Assembly: GCA_028279515.1 (NCBI GenBank)
Contig: JANQNQ010000004.1
Coordinates: forward strand, 248,001-312,000
DNA from: Flavobacteriaceae bacterium
GTDB taxonomy: Bacteria; Bacteroidota; Bacteroidia; Flavobacteriales; Flavobacteriaceae
Direction of reading: 5' to 3'
DNA: 64,000 nt
Shown here: one piece after another, positions 1-9,203 of the stretch
Numbering within the stretch: position 1 is the first letter of the stretch
Layout of the letters: each line of letters opens with the position of its first letter
The notes under the pieces: model-generated
Told to the model about the DNA's origin: nothing
What the model saw: only the letters and a program-made list of their open reading frames with translations
Database searches by the model: none
Translations under genes and position numbers: made by a program

Positions 1-21
1 GATTTTTACATCTTTTTTAAG

Positions 22-29
22 TACATTTG
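22..29 (+). promoter_or_regulatory. -7 promoter box of the MACPF gene
   Basis: TACATTTG matches the Bacteroidota -7 consensus TAnnTTTG exactly and lies 41 nt upstream of the ATG at 71. The -33 region would fall at the very edge of the window and cannot be judged. Confidence 0.5.
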
Positions 30-70
30 AAATGATTGATTAATAGCAATGTTTTTTAAATTGCTAATAA

Positions 71-2056
71 ATGAATCGTTTTTACATACTTGTTATCTGC
101 ACTTTTGGGATTTACTTTCTGAGTAGTTCCCCGCTCTTCGGACAAAAGAAGTACCCTTTTTCTAGTGATATCGAAAAGAGAGAGATCAATGCCTCTGGGC
201 TTGGTCAAGGTTATGACGTGCGTTTCATTGACCCCCTAAACCTTCGGAAAGTAACACTACGCTCAGGACACCGCGCCCAAATAATTCGGCTAAATAGAGA
301 TCATTCTCGCCCTGTGATCATGTACCGAAAAAAGTATGTGAAACCCAAAGGAGTTACATTCATAAGAAACAAGAAACGTGATGACGTACTACGAAATCAG
401 TACATTACTTCGGCCAGTGACTTTGAGAAGACCTTACTTTCTGACACCTACCTCCAGATTGCATCTGATAGTATAGGGAACGCTCGTGAAATTGAAGCTT
501 TTACCACCGATGCCTTTGTTGAAAATGGCGATGCGATGTACGTGTACAGTACCATGAATCACTTAGAATATTCATTGGACTTGTCGACAAACGTAGCCTA
601 TCATCAAAGGGATATTAATTCAGATTTCATAAACGACCTTGCACGTGTAGGTAGAGATATTTCTGCGGAAGGCTTTTTGTATCGCTACGGAACACATCTA
701 GCTACAAAAGCCTATTACGGAGGCAATTTGATCCTCAGAAATACAGTGACAAAAAAAGCATATGAGCACAGTTCACTTTCCAAACAAGAGTTTAAACGAA
801 CTATTAAAGGTCAGATTGAAAAGACACTGGAATTGTCATTGACCGGAGAAGGGCAGGACCCTATATATCCTGTGGCTTTGATACGTTCTAACGATTTTAG
901 TGTTCCTAGAAACGCTGCAAATGACCTGTCCCTTTGGAAAAAACAGATTCGAAAGCGCCCAGAATTGGTACGCGCTAAGTTACAACGGATCACCTCTTTT
1001 ATGAATAAGAAGATGTTTCCTTCTGTGTATGACCTAGCCTATAAAAGACATCTTTTGGATTCTGTGATAAACAGGTATGAAGAGGAAGCCAAATCCCAAC
1101 GCGCAGCTTCTGCAGAAAATAATTTCTTTGAAAAGAAACCCTTGAAATTTAGGCTGCGTGCCTCAAAGGTTGTGAAGCTCGATGCAGGAAAAGGAGATGG
1201 CTCACACGACTATGTAGGGCATTTGCTTATGGGATTTTTCAATGCTACAGGCGATATAATAAAAACACGTTCGCTATTCGGATATGATGAAACGGCCTCT
1301 GACGATTTGATAACCGATGAGACCGTCAATGTAAATAAAGTGCTCGAAGTAATGGTCGATCCAAAAGATTTCAAAAAAGGGTACATCAGCGTTTGGGATG
1401 ACGCCAAAAAACTGGTGCGAAGCAGAGAACGATCCACGCTTCGTATATCGGGTCCAAAGGAATCTCGTATTTATTTCAAAGAAGCCATGTCACAGCAAAT
1501 CGACAAGGAAATATTACTAAAGACCATAGACAATCATGTATTCAAAATAAACTATTCACTGACCTTGATAGACAATGAAGAGCCCTTTGACAATAGCAGT
1601 GCATTGATCAATGATATTATGGATTCGCAATTGGTGACGGCTGCCGCCACAGGAGATATTGACCTAGTGAGACAGTTGATTCAGGACGGTGCCAACGTCA
1701 ATGCTCGAGGTATTATAAGTGCAGCGATTGTTTCAAAGCAATCGGTCAAGGTAATCAATTGTCTATCAGATTACGGAGTTCCGATTACCAATGAAGACCT
1801 GGAAGCCGTATTCCATCCTGATTATTTCAACCCGGCCATTGCCGTGGCTTTGCTCGAAAGAGGGGCAAAACCCAAGAACAATATGATCTTTAAAGCGGTG
1901 GCTTTCAATGCGCCCAATGTGGTGTATGCCTTATTGCGAGAAGGGGCCAAACCCGTTAACAATGATCTGGACCTTGCTATCAAAAACGAGCGATACGAAA
2001 TTGTAAAGGCACTTAAAAACAGCGCAAACCTGACAAGAGGTCCTGCTGAAAACTGA
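71..2056 (+). CDS. Secreted MACPF-domain protein with C-terminal ankyrin repeats
   Basis: 661 aa. An N-terminal hydrophobic signal segment (residues 5-24, ending SSPLFGQ) predicts export. The MACPF (membrane attack complex/perforin) signature is seen as FLYRYGTHLATKAYYGG at about residues 202-218, with the diagnostic YGTH and GG; the flanking regions would supply the pore-forming helices. A predicted beta-rich stretch follows (about 355-515). Residues about 519-655 form degenerate ankyrin repeats, for example LVTAAATGDIDLVRQLIQDG. MACPF proteins typically insert into or bind membranes; ankyrin repeats bind proteins. In Bacteroidota, MACPF toxins kill related strains, but the ankyrin tail is unusual for them. 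It stands alone, followed by its own terminator. No immunity gene is recognisable next to it. The fold assignment is fairly secure; the role (toxin, adhesion or other) is inference. Confidence 0.8.
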   Translation: MNRFYILVICTFGIYFLSSSPLFGQKKYPFSSDIEKREINASGLGQGYDVRFIDPLNLRKVTLRSGHRAQIIRLNRDHSRPVIMYRKKYVKPKGVTFIRNKKRDDVLRNQYITSASDFEKTLLSDTYLQIASDSIGNAREIEAFTTDAFVENGDAMYVYSTMNHLEYSLDLSTNVAYHQRDINSDFINDLARVGRDISAEGFLYRYGTHLATKAYYGGNLILRNTVTKKAYEHSSLSKQEFKRTIKGQIEKTLELSLTGEGQDPIYPVALIRSNDFSVPRNAANDLSLWKKQIRKRPELVRAKLQRITSFMNKKMFPSVYDLAYKRHLLDSVINRYEEEAKSQRAASAENNFFEKKPLKFRLRASKVVKLDAGKGDGSHDYVGHLLMGFFNATGDIIKTRSLFGYDETASDDLITDETVNVNKVLEVMVDPKDFKKGYISVWDDAKKLVRSRERSTLRISGPKESRIYFKEAMSQQIDKEILLKTIDNHVFKINYSLTLIDNEEPFDNSSALINDIMDSQLVTAAATGDIDLVRQLIQDGANVNARGIISAAIVSKQSVKVINCLSDYGVPITNEDLEAVFHPDYFNPAIAVALLERGAKPKNNMIFKAVAFNAPNVVYALLREGAKPVNNDLDLAIKNERYEIVKALKNSANLTRGPAEN

Positions 2057-2110
2057 CAACATCCGAGGGATGAGATTGCTATGAGAACTGCTATATGTTT
2101 CATAGGAAAA

Positions 2111-2139
2111 GGGCTTGTCAGCGATGGCAAGCCTTTTTT
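2111..2139 (+). terminator. Rho-independent terminator after the MACPF gene
   Basis: GGCTTG (2112-2117) pairs with CAAGCC (2128-2133) and is followed by a run of six T. It lies 55 nt after the stop codon and isolates the MACPF gene from dnaK. Confidence 0.7.
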
Positions 2140-2238
2140 ATGACATCCTGTCATACTATAATGTAATGGCATAATGATTGACATAAGCTGAATGAATTTT
2201 AAGTAGAACATTCAACACAATAAAGTATACAAGCTATT

Positions 2239-4149
2239 ATGAGTAAGATTATCGGAATCGATTTAGGAACGACCAACTCTTGCGTTTCTGTGATGGAAGG
2301 TAACGAGCCTGTGGTGATCCCAAATGCAGAAGGAAAAAGAACAACGCCTTCTGTCATTGCCTTTGTTGAAGGTGGAGAGATCAAGGTGGGTGACCCTGCG
2401 AAAAGACAGGCGGTAACAAACCCTATGAAAACCATCTATTCGATCAAACGTTTTATGGGGAACAAATACTCTGAATCTCAAAAAGAGGCAGATCGTGTTC
2501 CTTATACCGTGGTGAAAGGTGACAACAACACTCCTAGGGTGGATATCGACGGACGCCTATACACACCTCAAGAATTGTCGGCCATGGTACTTCAAAAAAT
2601 GAAGAAGACGGCCGAAGATTACTTAGGACAAGATATTGCTGAAGCAGTAATTACTGTACCAGCTTATTTTAATGATGCACAGCGTCAGGCTACGAAAGAG
2701 GCTGGTGAGATCGCCGGACTTAAAGTAAGACGTATCATTAACGAACCAACCGCAGCTGCACTAGCTTACGGATTGGATAAGAAAGGACAAGATCAAAAGA
2801 TCGTTGTATTTGACTTTGGAGGAGGAACACATGACGTGTCTATCCTTGAGTTGGGTGACGGTGTATTTGAGGTATTGTCAACCGATGGTGACACACACCT
2901 TGGTGGTGACGATGTAGATGAGAAGATCATCAACTGGTTGGCCGAAGAGTTCAAGTCAGAAGAGTCTATGGACCTTCGTCAGGATCCTATGGCGCTACAA
3001 CGTCTTAAGGAAGCTGCTGAAAAAGCAAAGATCGAGTTGTCTTCTTCTGCACAGACAGAGATCAACTTACCATATATCACAGCAACGGCTTCAGGACCTA
3101 AACACTTGGTAAGAACCCTTACCAAAGCGAAGTTCGAGCAGTTGATCGATGACCTAGTAAAAAGAACGATCGAACCTTGTCAGACTGCATTGAAAAATGC
3201 TGGATTGTCTACAAGCGATATCGACGAAATCATCTTGGTAGGAGGTTCAACAAGAATTCCAGCAGTACAAGAGGCTGTTGAGAAGTTCTTCGGAAAGAAG
3301 CCTTCTAAAGGTGTTAACCCTGACGAAGTTGTAGCCGTAGGTGCAGCCATCCAAGGTGGGGTATTGACAGGAGATGTGAAAGATGTATTGTTATTGGATG
3401 TAACACCACTTTCTCTTGGTATCGAGACCATGGGAGGTGTATTGACCAAATTGATCGAAGCCAATACGACCATTCCTACGAAAAAGTCACAAGTATTCTC
3501 TACGGCGGCTGACAACCAGCCTTCTGTTGAGATCCACGTGTTGCAAGGAGAGCGTCCAATGGCTACGGATAACAAGACCATCGGTCGTTTCCACTTAGAC
3601 GGAATTCCACCAGCACCAAGAGGTGTACCTCAGATCGAAGTAACCTTTGATATCGATGCCAACGGAATCATTAACGTTTCGGCTAAGGACAAAGGAACTA
3701 ATAAAGAACAGAACATTCGTATCGAAGCTTCTTCTGGATTAACAGATGAAGAAATCGAGAAAATGAAGCAAGAGGCCGAAGCTAATGCTGAAGCTGATAA
3801 GGCGGCAAAAGAAAAGGCAGACAAGTTGAACAGCGCTGACGCAATGATCTTCCAGACAGAGAAGCAATTGAGTGAGTTTGGTGATAAACTTTCTGACGAC
3901 AAGAAAAAGCCGATCGAAGAAGCGTTAGAAGAACTGAAAAAGGCTTACGAAACTAAGGATGTCGATGTGATCGAACCAGCCTTAGAAAAGATCAACGAAG
4001 CTTGGAAAGTAGCTTCTGAAGATCTGTACAAAGCCCAAGCAGAAGCACAACAACAAGACGGACAACCTGGATCTGATGCAGGTGCTGGCGCCGGTGATGC
4101 TTCAGAAGGGGATAACGTACAAGACGTAGACTTCGAAGAAGTAAAGTAA
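2239..4149 (+). CDS. dnaK: Molecular chaperone DnaK (Hsp70)
   Basis: 636 aa, normal Hsp70 length. ATP-driven folding chaperone of the cytoplasm that works with DnaJ and GrpE. The nucleotide-binding domain opens with IDLGTTNS (residues 6-13) and contains the phosphate loop [10 protein letters not shown] and the [11 protein letters not shown] signature. The substrate-binding domain follows from about residue 385 ([16 protein letters not shown]) and the helical lid ends in the usual DVDFEEVK tail. The second Hsp70 signature carries H where many bacteria have F (GGGTHDVS). Codon use is strongly biased, as expected for a highly expressed gene. It is monocistronic: dnaJ and grpE are not adjacent, and a strong terminator follows. 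Confidence 0.98.
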   Translation: MSKIIGIDLGTTNSCVSVMEGNEPVVIPNAEGKRTTPSVIAFVEGGEIKVGDPAKRQAVTNPMKTIYSIKRFMGNKYSESQKEADRVPYTVVKGDNNTPRVDIDGRLYTPQELSAMVLQKMKKTAEDYLGQDIAEAVITVPAYFNDAQRQATKEAGEIAGLKVRRIINEPTAAALAYGLDKKGQDQKIVVFDFGGGTHDVSILELGDGVFEVLSTDGDTHLGGDDVDEKIINWLAEEFKSEESMDLRQDPMALQRLKEAAEKAKIELSSSAQTEINLPYITATASGPKHLVRTLTKAKFEQLIDDLVKRTIEPCQTALKNAGLSTSDIDEIILVGGSTRIPAVQEAVEKFFGKKPSKGVNPDEVVAVGAAIQGGVLTGDVKDVLLLDVTPLSLGIETMGGVLTKLIEANTTIPTKKSQVFSTAADNQPSVEIHVLQGERPMATDNKTIGRFHLDGIPPAPRGVPQIEVTFDIDANGIINVSAKDKGTNKEQNIRIEASSGLTDEEIEKMKQEAEANAEADKAAKEKADKLNSADAMIFQTEKQLSEFGDKLSDDKKKPIEEALEELKKAYETKDVDVIEPALEKINEAWKVASEDLYKAQAEAQQQDGQPGSDAGAGAGDASEGDNVQDVDFEEVK

Positions 4150-4182
4150 GAACGATTTCCTTTTAATAGGAAGTAAGATAGA

Positions 4183-4212
4183 AGCGCGGCTCAATGAGCC
4201 GCGCTTTTTTTT
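4183..4212 (+). terminator. Rho-independent terminator of dnaK
   Basis: A GC-rich 9-bp stem GCGCGGCTC / GAGCCGCGC with a 3-nt loop is followed by eight T, 34 nt after the dnaK stop codon. This is one of the strongest terminators in the window. Confidence 0.9.
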
Positions 4213-4274
4213 GCACGCAACCTTTTTGACAATTTGAGACTTTAAAGAAAACAACAGCTTTAAAAACTCAAAAA

Positions 4275-4925
4275 ATGACAAGACAATTAATTTCTCTCTT
4301 TTCAAGTGTCCTAATAGTAACAATGTTCATTGGTTGCAGCTCAGACGATTCAGAAACACAAGATCCTATTTTTGAAGTTGGTGACATAGGACCTGCAGGC
4401 GGAATCGTCTTTTATGACAAAGGAGAATACTCCAACGGCTGGCGCTATATAGAAGCCGCTCCTCAGGATATTCCAATTCCAAACGGAACCACGATAGAAT
4501 GGGGATGCTTTAATAATGCTGTTGCTGACGCCAGGAATATACCTGTCGGCAGCGGACAAGAAAATACCGATGCGATCCTCGCCTTCCATAATACGTTTGA
4601 CAACTACTATGAGAACCCCGAACAGTGCAGTGACGTTAGCAACGGAACCGTTGCGGCAAAGCTATGTGACGATTTTGAAATCACTAACGAAGCCACACTG
4701 TTCGATGATTGGTTCTTACCTTCAGAAGGAGAAATGAAGCTCATGTACGAAAACTTGCATTTGCAAGGGATGGGAGGATTTGACACCAATAATATTCTGT
4801 ATTGGACGTCGACCGAACATGATGACAACACGGCTACAAGTACTGACTTCTCTAACGGAGACCAGGGATGGTTGTGCAAGCAATGTGGATTTGACAGTAA
4901 AGTTAGGGCAGCACGTTATTTTTAA
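4275..4925 (+). CDS. Lipoprotein with a DUF1566/Lcl-like domain
   Basis: 216 aa. The N-terminus is a lipoprotein signal: a hydrophobic segment ends in FIG-C21, followed by SSDDSE. The acidic stretch straight after the cysteine resembles the lipoprotein export signal that sends Bacteroidota lipoproteins to the cell surface. The body begins GDIGPAGGIVFYDKG and continues with GWRYIEAAP, a pattern typical of DUF1566/Lcl-like domains, and ends with the WTSTEHDD and AARYF motifs often seen in this family (WSSS...A..V.F type). Several cysteines (WGCF, EQCSD, KLCDD, CKQCGF) could form disulfides. The function of the family is not established. It stands between the dnaK terminator and a convergent gene. 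Confidence 0.75.
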   Translation: MTRQLISLFSSVLIVTMFIGCSSDDSETQDPIFEVGDIGPAGGIVFYDKGEYSNGWRYIEAAPQDIPIPNGTTIEWGCFNNAVADARNIPVGSGQENTDAILAFHNTFDNYYENPEQCSDVSNGTVAAKLCDDFEITNEATLFDDWFLPSEGEMKLMYENLHLQGMGGFDTNNILYWTSTEHDDNTATSTDFSNGDQGWLCKQCGFDSKVRAARYF

Positions 4926-4948
4926 TGCGGAATAGTACCTGCAAGGAG

Positions 4949-5515
4949 TTAGCTTTGTGGGTTCTTTTTCAACCATTCTTCTTTGAGAATTCCGTAGCAG
5001 GCTGAACTACGCCGGAAGCCACCCTTGACAATGACCTCGCTTCTGATAAGCCCTTCTAATTGGGCGCCCAATTTCTCAACCGCCTTTCGCGAACGTATGT
5101 TGCGCTCATCGATTCGAAAGTTTACCTTTTCAAAATCCATTACCTTAAAGATATGGTTAAGCATTAGGTGTTTTACATGCGTGTTGAGTCCGCTACCTTG
5201 GTAATCAGGTCCAATCCAAGTCCATCCAATCTCTAAACTCTTGTGAAAAGCACTAACACGTCCCATTCGGGTGCATCCGGCTAAAGTATTGTTTCGTTTG
5301 TCAATGATAGCAAAGGGAATCGAGGTTCCCTCTTCTCTTTGGGACAATGCTTCCTGAATGTATTCTTTCAGTTTTTCGGGAGTTGAAATATTCGACGGAC
5401 CAAATTCGTGAAGATCCAATTGCTGAGCAATAGGCCAAAGAAGGTCAAAGTGCGACGCTTCTAACGGAATTAACTTGGCAACGGTATCTTCAAGCGTTGT
5501 AAAGAAATCGATCAT
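4949..5515 (-). CDS. GNAT-family N-acetyltransferase (RimJ/RimL-like)
   Basis: 188 aa. The order of elements matches GCN5-related acetyltransferases of the RimL type: an N-terminal strand with LIPLEASHFDLLWP, a central beta-strand pair (SIPFAIID..LAGCTRMG), the acetyl-CoA binding region GPDYQGSGLNTHVK (Q-x-x-G-x-G/A variant QGSGLN), and the C-terminal FRIDERNIRSRKAVEKLGAQLEG segment. These enzymes move an acetyl group from acetyl-CoA to an amine, often a protein N-terminus; the substrate is not predictable here. It lies 5 nt after the next leftward gene (5521-6162), so it is probably the last gene of a leftward operon headed by the TetR gene. Confidence 0.8.
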   Translation of the reverse strand: MIDFFTTLEDTVAKLIPLEASHFDLLWPIAQQLDLHEFGPSNISTPEKLKEYIQEALSQREEGTSIPFAIIDKRNNTLAGCTRMGRVSAFHKSLEIGWTWIGPDYQGSGLNTHVKHLMLNHIFKVMDFEKVNFRIDERNIRSRKAVEKLGAQLEGLIRSEVIVKGGFRRSSACYGILKEEWLKKNPQS

Positions 5516-5520
5516 AGAAA

Positions 5521-6162
5521 TTAAGCTAACGAAACAATGATTTCAGGTTTTACTTCGTGAGTACCATCAAAGATCGAAAATTCATAGGCATCTCCAAAAA
5601 GCACATCCATCTTTTTCTTTTCAAGTGCCATGCGCTCATCAGTTAGGTATTGATCTTTATCTCCGATAACAGAGTGAACTGAAGCCCTTCCTCTTAAATG
5701 ATCAAAATCAGAAGCTATCAATTCTACCGGAACTCCTCCCGCATACATAATCAGTTTGTCACATTGAATTTTTCTTCGCGCCACCCATCGCATCGCGACC
5801 GAGACTCCTTGTGAGTATCCCATCACGATAAAGTTTACATTTGCGGGGATGTTTTCTGCTTCATAGACCGCGTCTAGATTGCGAAGTACATTTTCGGTTT
5901 CTTTCTTCGTATTTTCTTTGGTAAGCCAACTGGCGCCCACATGTTTAAACTCACCATTCATATAATATTTAGAGGCAGCCTGTGGCGCAATGATGTAGTT
6001 TTCATCAGGGTTTAGTCCTTCAAAATAGCGAATGAAATAGCGGCTTAAATATCCAAGTCCATGACATACGAACCACACATTTTTGGTGGTATTTGTCAGT
6101 GCATTTAGTGTAGAATAGGAATTGGTCGCTTGATAGCTTGCTTCTTTTTCTTGGTGGCTCAT
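5521..6162 (-). CDS. Alpha/beta-hydrolase (carboxylesterase/phospholipase-like)
   Basis: 213 aa using the ATG at 6162 (MSHQEK). A longer frame from 6234 exists, but it would overlap the upstream gene by about 68 nt, whereas the start at 6162 sits 4 nt after that gene's stop. The nucleophile elbow is GYSQG (VMGYSQGVSVAMRW), preceded by an oxyanion-type segment CHGLGY. A C-terminal DGTHEV supplies the likely catalytic histidine and IGDKDQYL the acid loop. This fits short dienelactone hydrolase/carboxylesterase-type enzymes; the substrate is unknown. It is part of the TetR-hydrolase-hydrolase-GNAT leftward operon. Confidence 0.75.
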   Translation of the reverse strand: MSHQEKEASYQATNSYSTLNALTNTTKNVWFVCHGLGYLSRYFIRYFEGLNPDENYIIAPQAASKYYMNGEFKHVGASWLTKENTKKETENVLRNLDAVYEAENIPANVNFIVMGYSQGVSVAMRWVARRKIQCDKLIMYAGGVPVELIASDFDHLRGRASVHSVIGDKDQYLTDERMALEKKKMDVLFGDAYEFSIFDGTHEVKPEIIVSLA

Positions 6163-6166
6163 AGTT

Positions 6167-7009
6167 CTATTTTTCAAACCAATCGGTAACGATAGGCCAA
6201 AGTTTTTCTTTGTGTTTTTTCCTAAAAAGATCAAAGTGACCCAAGCGCTTTATACCATAGTCACTTGGTACAATGTGCTTACGTACCGAATCTGCATTTA
6301 GGTATACTTTTTCAGCTAAGATATCAACACTTTTCTTCGGAGCAAAGAGATCATCATCAATACTTATGAGCAGCATTTTTTGGGTAATGTCTTTATAGGT
6401 GTCAATCCCGATGCGTCGTCCAAATTCTTGTACGGATCCTTCCTTCAAAAGAAAGACACCCCAATCTTTAGCGGCTCGGGAGGGCAAACTTTTTCCCAGG
6501 CCAAACCATCCAGAAGGGTAGTAGCCCATAAAGCTTGTGGTCAAAGGCACCATCAGACGCCAATTGAAGTGAATAAGAAATTTGAATTTTGGCCCAAAGT
6601 ACTTCACATAGCCATATTGTGCGGCTACATTCAAGAATTTGTCATAGTGCTTGTACGCATGAGAGAGTCCGATGCTATTACCACCAAAACTATGTCCGAT
6701 CATGTGCATAGGTACATTGGGATGCTGCGCCCGAATGTGGTTGGAGATACTTTCAAAATCTTGCGTCCATTCTTTATAACCTGCTTTTATCTTCGGATGT
6801 TTTTGATGTAGCGAAGCACCCAATCCTCGATAATCAAAGGTGTACACGGTATTTCCATGTTCGTGCAGGTGTTGCGCAAGGTCATAGTAGAAATGTTGTG
6901 GTACGCCCATAGCGGGGTTAAAGACAACGACGCTTTTTGGGTTGGGATGCTCAAATTTTGTGAGCCCCAAAGGAAAGTCGTCATATGATAAAAGTACGGT
7001 ATGCGTCAT
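6167..7009 (-). CDS. Alpha/beta-hydrolase
   Basis: 280 aa. A nucleophile elbow GHSFGG (MIGHSFGGNSIGLS), an oxyanion region (VVVFNPAMGV) and a C-terminal catalytic histidine in GHFDLFRK mark an alpha/beta-hydrolase of the lysophospholipase-like type. The YTFDYRGLGAS motif after the second strand is typical. Its ATG overlaps the stop of the TetR gene by 4 nt (7006-7009), so the two are translationally coupled and probably co-regulated. The family contains MenH, and menaquinone genes start nearby in the other direction, but nothing specific in the sequence supports MenH and the gene is placed under a TetR regulator. Confidence 0.78.
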   Translation of the reverse strand: MTHTVLLSYDDFPLGLTKFEHPNPKSVVVFNPAMGVPQHFYYDLAQHLHEHGNTVYTFDYRGLGASLHQKHPKIKAGYKEWTQDFESISNHIRAQHPNVPMHMIGHSFGGNSIGLSHAYKHYDKFLNVAAQYGYVKYFGPKFKFLIHFNWRLMVPLTTSFMGYYPSGWFGLGKSLPSRAAKDWGVFLLKEGSVQEFGRRIGIDTYKDITQKMLLISIDDDLFAPKKSVDILAEKVYLNADSVRKHIVPSDYGIKRLGHFDLFRKKHKEKLWPIVTDWFEK

Positions 7010-7569
7010 TTTGTTAAAAGGGTGTTTTTCATGCGTTGTGTGGCGTTCAATAGATAGGAGTTATCTTGATATACTCTAGATAATAAAATACCACCTTCAA
7101 TATCCTGTACGAGTTGTTTCGCCAGTTCATCAGAATCATCGATGGTTGGGTTTTCCTTTAGCAATGTAGATACCCCATCGATAAAAGAAGCAAAGAAGGA
7201 ACGTACCTCTTCAAAATAGCTGGGTTGCATATGAGCCGATTCTAAAGCGGTATTGGCCATCAGGCATCCGCCTTCGCCACCCGTAAAAAGTTTAAGGATA
7301 AGTTTTTCTAGTGCTTCGATTTTTTGAGATAGGGAATGATCAGAAGCCGAAAGTATCTTTTTAGTGTTGTAGCTAAAATAACTATTGACCACCTGTAAAA
7401 CTTCCTTGACCAACATTTCCTTATTCTCGAAATAGTAATAAAAGTGTGACTTCTGAATATCACACGCCTTGGCGAGGTCACTCATACTGCTATTGGCAAT
7501 TCCATTTTTTCGCAGCACAGGAATCAACTTTTCGAGCACTTCTTCTTTAGAGGTTTTAACTTTTGGCAT
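7006..7569 (-). CDS. TetR/AcrR-family transcriptional regulator
   Basis: 187 aa. The N-terminal 50 residues form the TetR helix-turn-helix (MSDLAKACDIQKSHFYYYFENKE region, with the typical FYYYFENK recognition helix). The remainder is an all-helical ligand-binding domain, including the GGCLMANTALE segment common in the YxaF/LmrA-like branch. It is the first gene of a leftward operon with two alpha/beta-hydrolases and a GNAT protein, and probably represses itself through the palindrome at 7576-7583. The inducer is likely a lipophilic ester or acid handled by the hydrolases (inference). Confidence 0.9.
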   Translation of the reverse strand: MPKVKTSKEEVLEKLIPVLRKNGIANSSMSDLAKACDIQKSHFYYYFENKEMLVKEVLQVVNSYFSYNTKKILSASDHSLSQKIEALEKLILKLFTGGEGGCLMANTALESAHMQPSYFEEVRSFFASFIDGVSTLLKENPTIDDSDELAKQLVQDIEGGILLSRVYQDNSYLLNATQRMKNTLLTK

Positions 7570-7575
7570 TTTATT

Positions 7576-7603
7576 GAACGTTCGTTAAAATTAATCAAAT
7601 ATA
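7576..7603 (-). promoter_or_regulatory. TetR-operon promoter with overlapping operator
   Basis: On the minus strand TATATTTG (7603-7596) is a perfect -7 box. Thirteen bases downstream lies the palindrome GAACGTTC (7583-7576), which would cover the transcription start, and the ATG follows at 7569. A repressor bound there would block initiation, fitting TetR autoregulation. It could also affect the divergent menI promoter. Confidence 0.6.
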
Positions 7604-7658
7604 CGATCTTTTTCCGAAGAATGATAGTTTGTCTATTTTTACAGAAATAAAAATTGAT

Positions 7659-8081
7659 ATGTCGATTCCGAAAGAGAAGATACTAGCATCCTGTAATGCG
7701 ATTTGTAAAAACACCTTGATGGAAACCCTTGAGATCTCGTTTGTGGATGTAGGAGAGGATTATCTAGTGGCGAGAATGCCTGTTACAAGCAAAGTGCATC
7801 AACCAGATGGTGTCTTACATGGCGGAGCCATGGTTGCCTTGGCCGAGAGTGTAGGTAGTGCTGCGTCTCACACGTTTTTGGACACCGACAAATTCTTCAT
7901 TCGCGGACTCGAGATTTCTGCCAATCACGTAAAGAGTGTCAAAGATGGTTATGTATATGGGACCGCCCGCTTTCTGCACAAAGGGCGCACTACACAACTA
8001 TGGAACATTCATATCACGGACGAAGATGACAACTTGATTTCGGTGGTGAAATTGACGACCATTGCTTTGCCAAAGAAATAA
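7659..8081 (+). CDS. menI: 1,4-dihydroxy-2-naphthoyl-CoA thioesterase (hotdog fold)
   Basis: 140 aa from the ATG at 7659; a longer frame from a TTG at 7629 is less likely. The protein is a PaaI/YdiI-type hotdog thioesterase: MPVTSKVHQPDGVLHGGAMV followed by ALAES, where the HGG and the glutamate of AES form the active site. It is closest in pattern to MenI/YdiI, which releases DHNA from DHNA-CoA between the MenB and MenA steps. The gene is immediately followed (3 nt) by menF, so context agrees. It could also act on other aryl-CoA esters. A candidate -7 box TATTTTTA lies at 7634-7641. Confidence 0.8.
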   Translation: MSIPKEKILASCNAICKNTLMETLEISFVDVGEDYLVARMPVTSKVHQPDGVLHGGAMVALAESVGSAASHTFLDTDKFFIRGLEISANHVKSVKDGYVYGTARFLHKGRTTQLWNIHITDEDDNLISVVKLTTIALPKK

Positions 8082-8084
8082 TGC

Positions 8085-9131
8085 ATGGCCCAAGATCTCT
8101 TGCATAACATACAAGAACAGCTCAATGCCAACCGTCCGTTTGTGGTTTATCGCAAACCTAATGAGGTGACCGTTCGCGCGGTTTTTCAAAAGGACGATGA
8201 GCTACACGAGCTCGACAATCTAAACCAAAGCGGATTTGTATTTGCTCCGTTTGACAATGCTAAGAAGTCGATATTAATTCATTGTGATCAGTATTTAGAG
8301 GGGATCCTGCCTGAAGTAAAGCTTGATGATACTGTATTGTCAAGTTCTTCTGTTTCTGTGGAAAAAGGACACATACAATTGGTACAAAAAGGGGTGGACG
8401 AGATACTGCGATCTGATCTGGAGAAAGTGGTGTTATCCAGAGTAGAAGCTGTTCCGTTGGTTGAAACACCTCCGTTAGCACTTTTTCAGCGTTTATTAGG
8501 AACCTATAAAACCGCAATGGTCTATTACTGGCACCATCCTAAAGTAGGCACTTGGCTGGGTGCAACGCCCGAAACTCTCTTGTATGTCAGTGGTGATGAT
8601 TTTTCGACCATGGCCTTGGCTGGGACTCAGAAGTTTGAAGGCTCGATGTCAGTAACTTGGGGGGCAAAAGAGCAAGAAGAACAACAGATCGTGACCGATT
8701 CGATCGTCAAGCATTTTCAGTCGTATTTAGAAACTGTGAGCACGTCAGAAACCAAAACTGCAAAAGCAGGAAATCTGTTGCATCTAAAGACCGATATCCG
8801 AGGGATGGGCTTACAATCACAGTATACATTGAACGACCTGGTGAATGCGCTGCATCCAACACCAGCAGTCTGTGGTTTTCCAAAGGAGAAGGCAAAGCAG
8901 TTCATATTAGATAATGAAGGATATGATCGAGGCTTTTATACGGGATATCTGGGTGAATTACATATGAATGGTGTTTCTGACCTCTATGTAAACCTTCGTT
9001 GTATGAAATTCGAAAATGGTGTTGCCCATGTATATGTTGGCGGTGGCATTACTGGAGACTCGAATCCTGTTGATGAGTGGCAGGAAACCGTCAACAAATC
9101 AGCCACTATGAAGGCGGTCTTGACAAATTGA
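8085..9131 (+). CDS. menF: Isochorismate synthase
   Basis: 348 aa. Converts chorismate to isochorismate, the first committed step of classical menaquinone synthesis. The C-terminal chorismate-binding core shows GATPETLL, MALAGTQ, LHPTPAVCGFPK, DRGFYTGYLGE and GGGITGDSNPVDEWQET with the closing K-x-x-T of the family. The N-terminal part is short, as in other Bacteroidota MenF/EntC proteins. It sits between menI and menD. It could be called EntC in a siderophore setting, but the neighbours decide for MenF. Confidence 0.93.
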   Translation: MAQDLLHNIQEQLNANRPFVVYRKPNEVTVRAVFQKDDELHELDNLNQSGFVFAPFDNAKKSILIHCDQYLEGILPEVKLDDTVLSSSSVSVEKGHIQLVQKGVDEILRSDLEKVVLSRVEAVPLVETPPLALFQRLLGTYKTAMVYYWHHPKVGTWLGATPETLLYVSGDDFSTMALAGTQKFEGSMSVTWGAKEQEEQQIVTDSIVKHFQSYLETVSTSETKTAKAGNLLHLKTDIRGMGLQSQYTLNDLVNALHPTPAVCGFPKEKAKQFILDNEGYDRGFYTGYLGELHMNGVSDLYVNLRCMKFENGVAHVYVGGGITGDSNPVDEWQETVNKSATMKAVLTN

Positions 9132-9165
9132 TCTTCATTTCTTCGGAAAAATACCCTCTAAATCT

Positions 9166-9173
9166 TACATTTG
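9166..9173 (+). promoter_or_regulatory. -7 promoter box upstream of menD
   Basis: TACATTTG matches TAnnTTTG fully and lies 30 nt upstream of the menD ATG, in the 72-nt gap after menF. It suggests that menD can be transcribed separately from menI-menF. No clear TTG is seen at the expected -33 distance. Confidence 0.5.
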
Positions 9174-9203
9174 TACAAAATGCTAGAGTAGCTTCGCTAT
9201 TAC

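Noticed and set aside
3180..3581. 133-codon frame antisense to dnaK
   Set aside because: Shadow of the strongly biased dnaK codons; no promoter and no independent conservation expected.
6167..7009. Alpha/beta-hydrolase as MenH
   Set aside because: GHSFGG is general for the fold, the gene belongs to a TetR operon on the other strand, and no MenH-specific pattern is visible.
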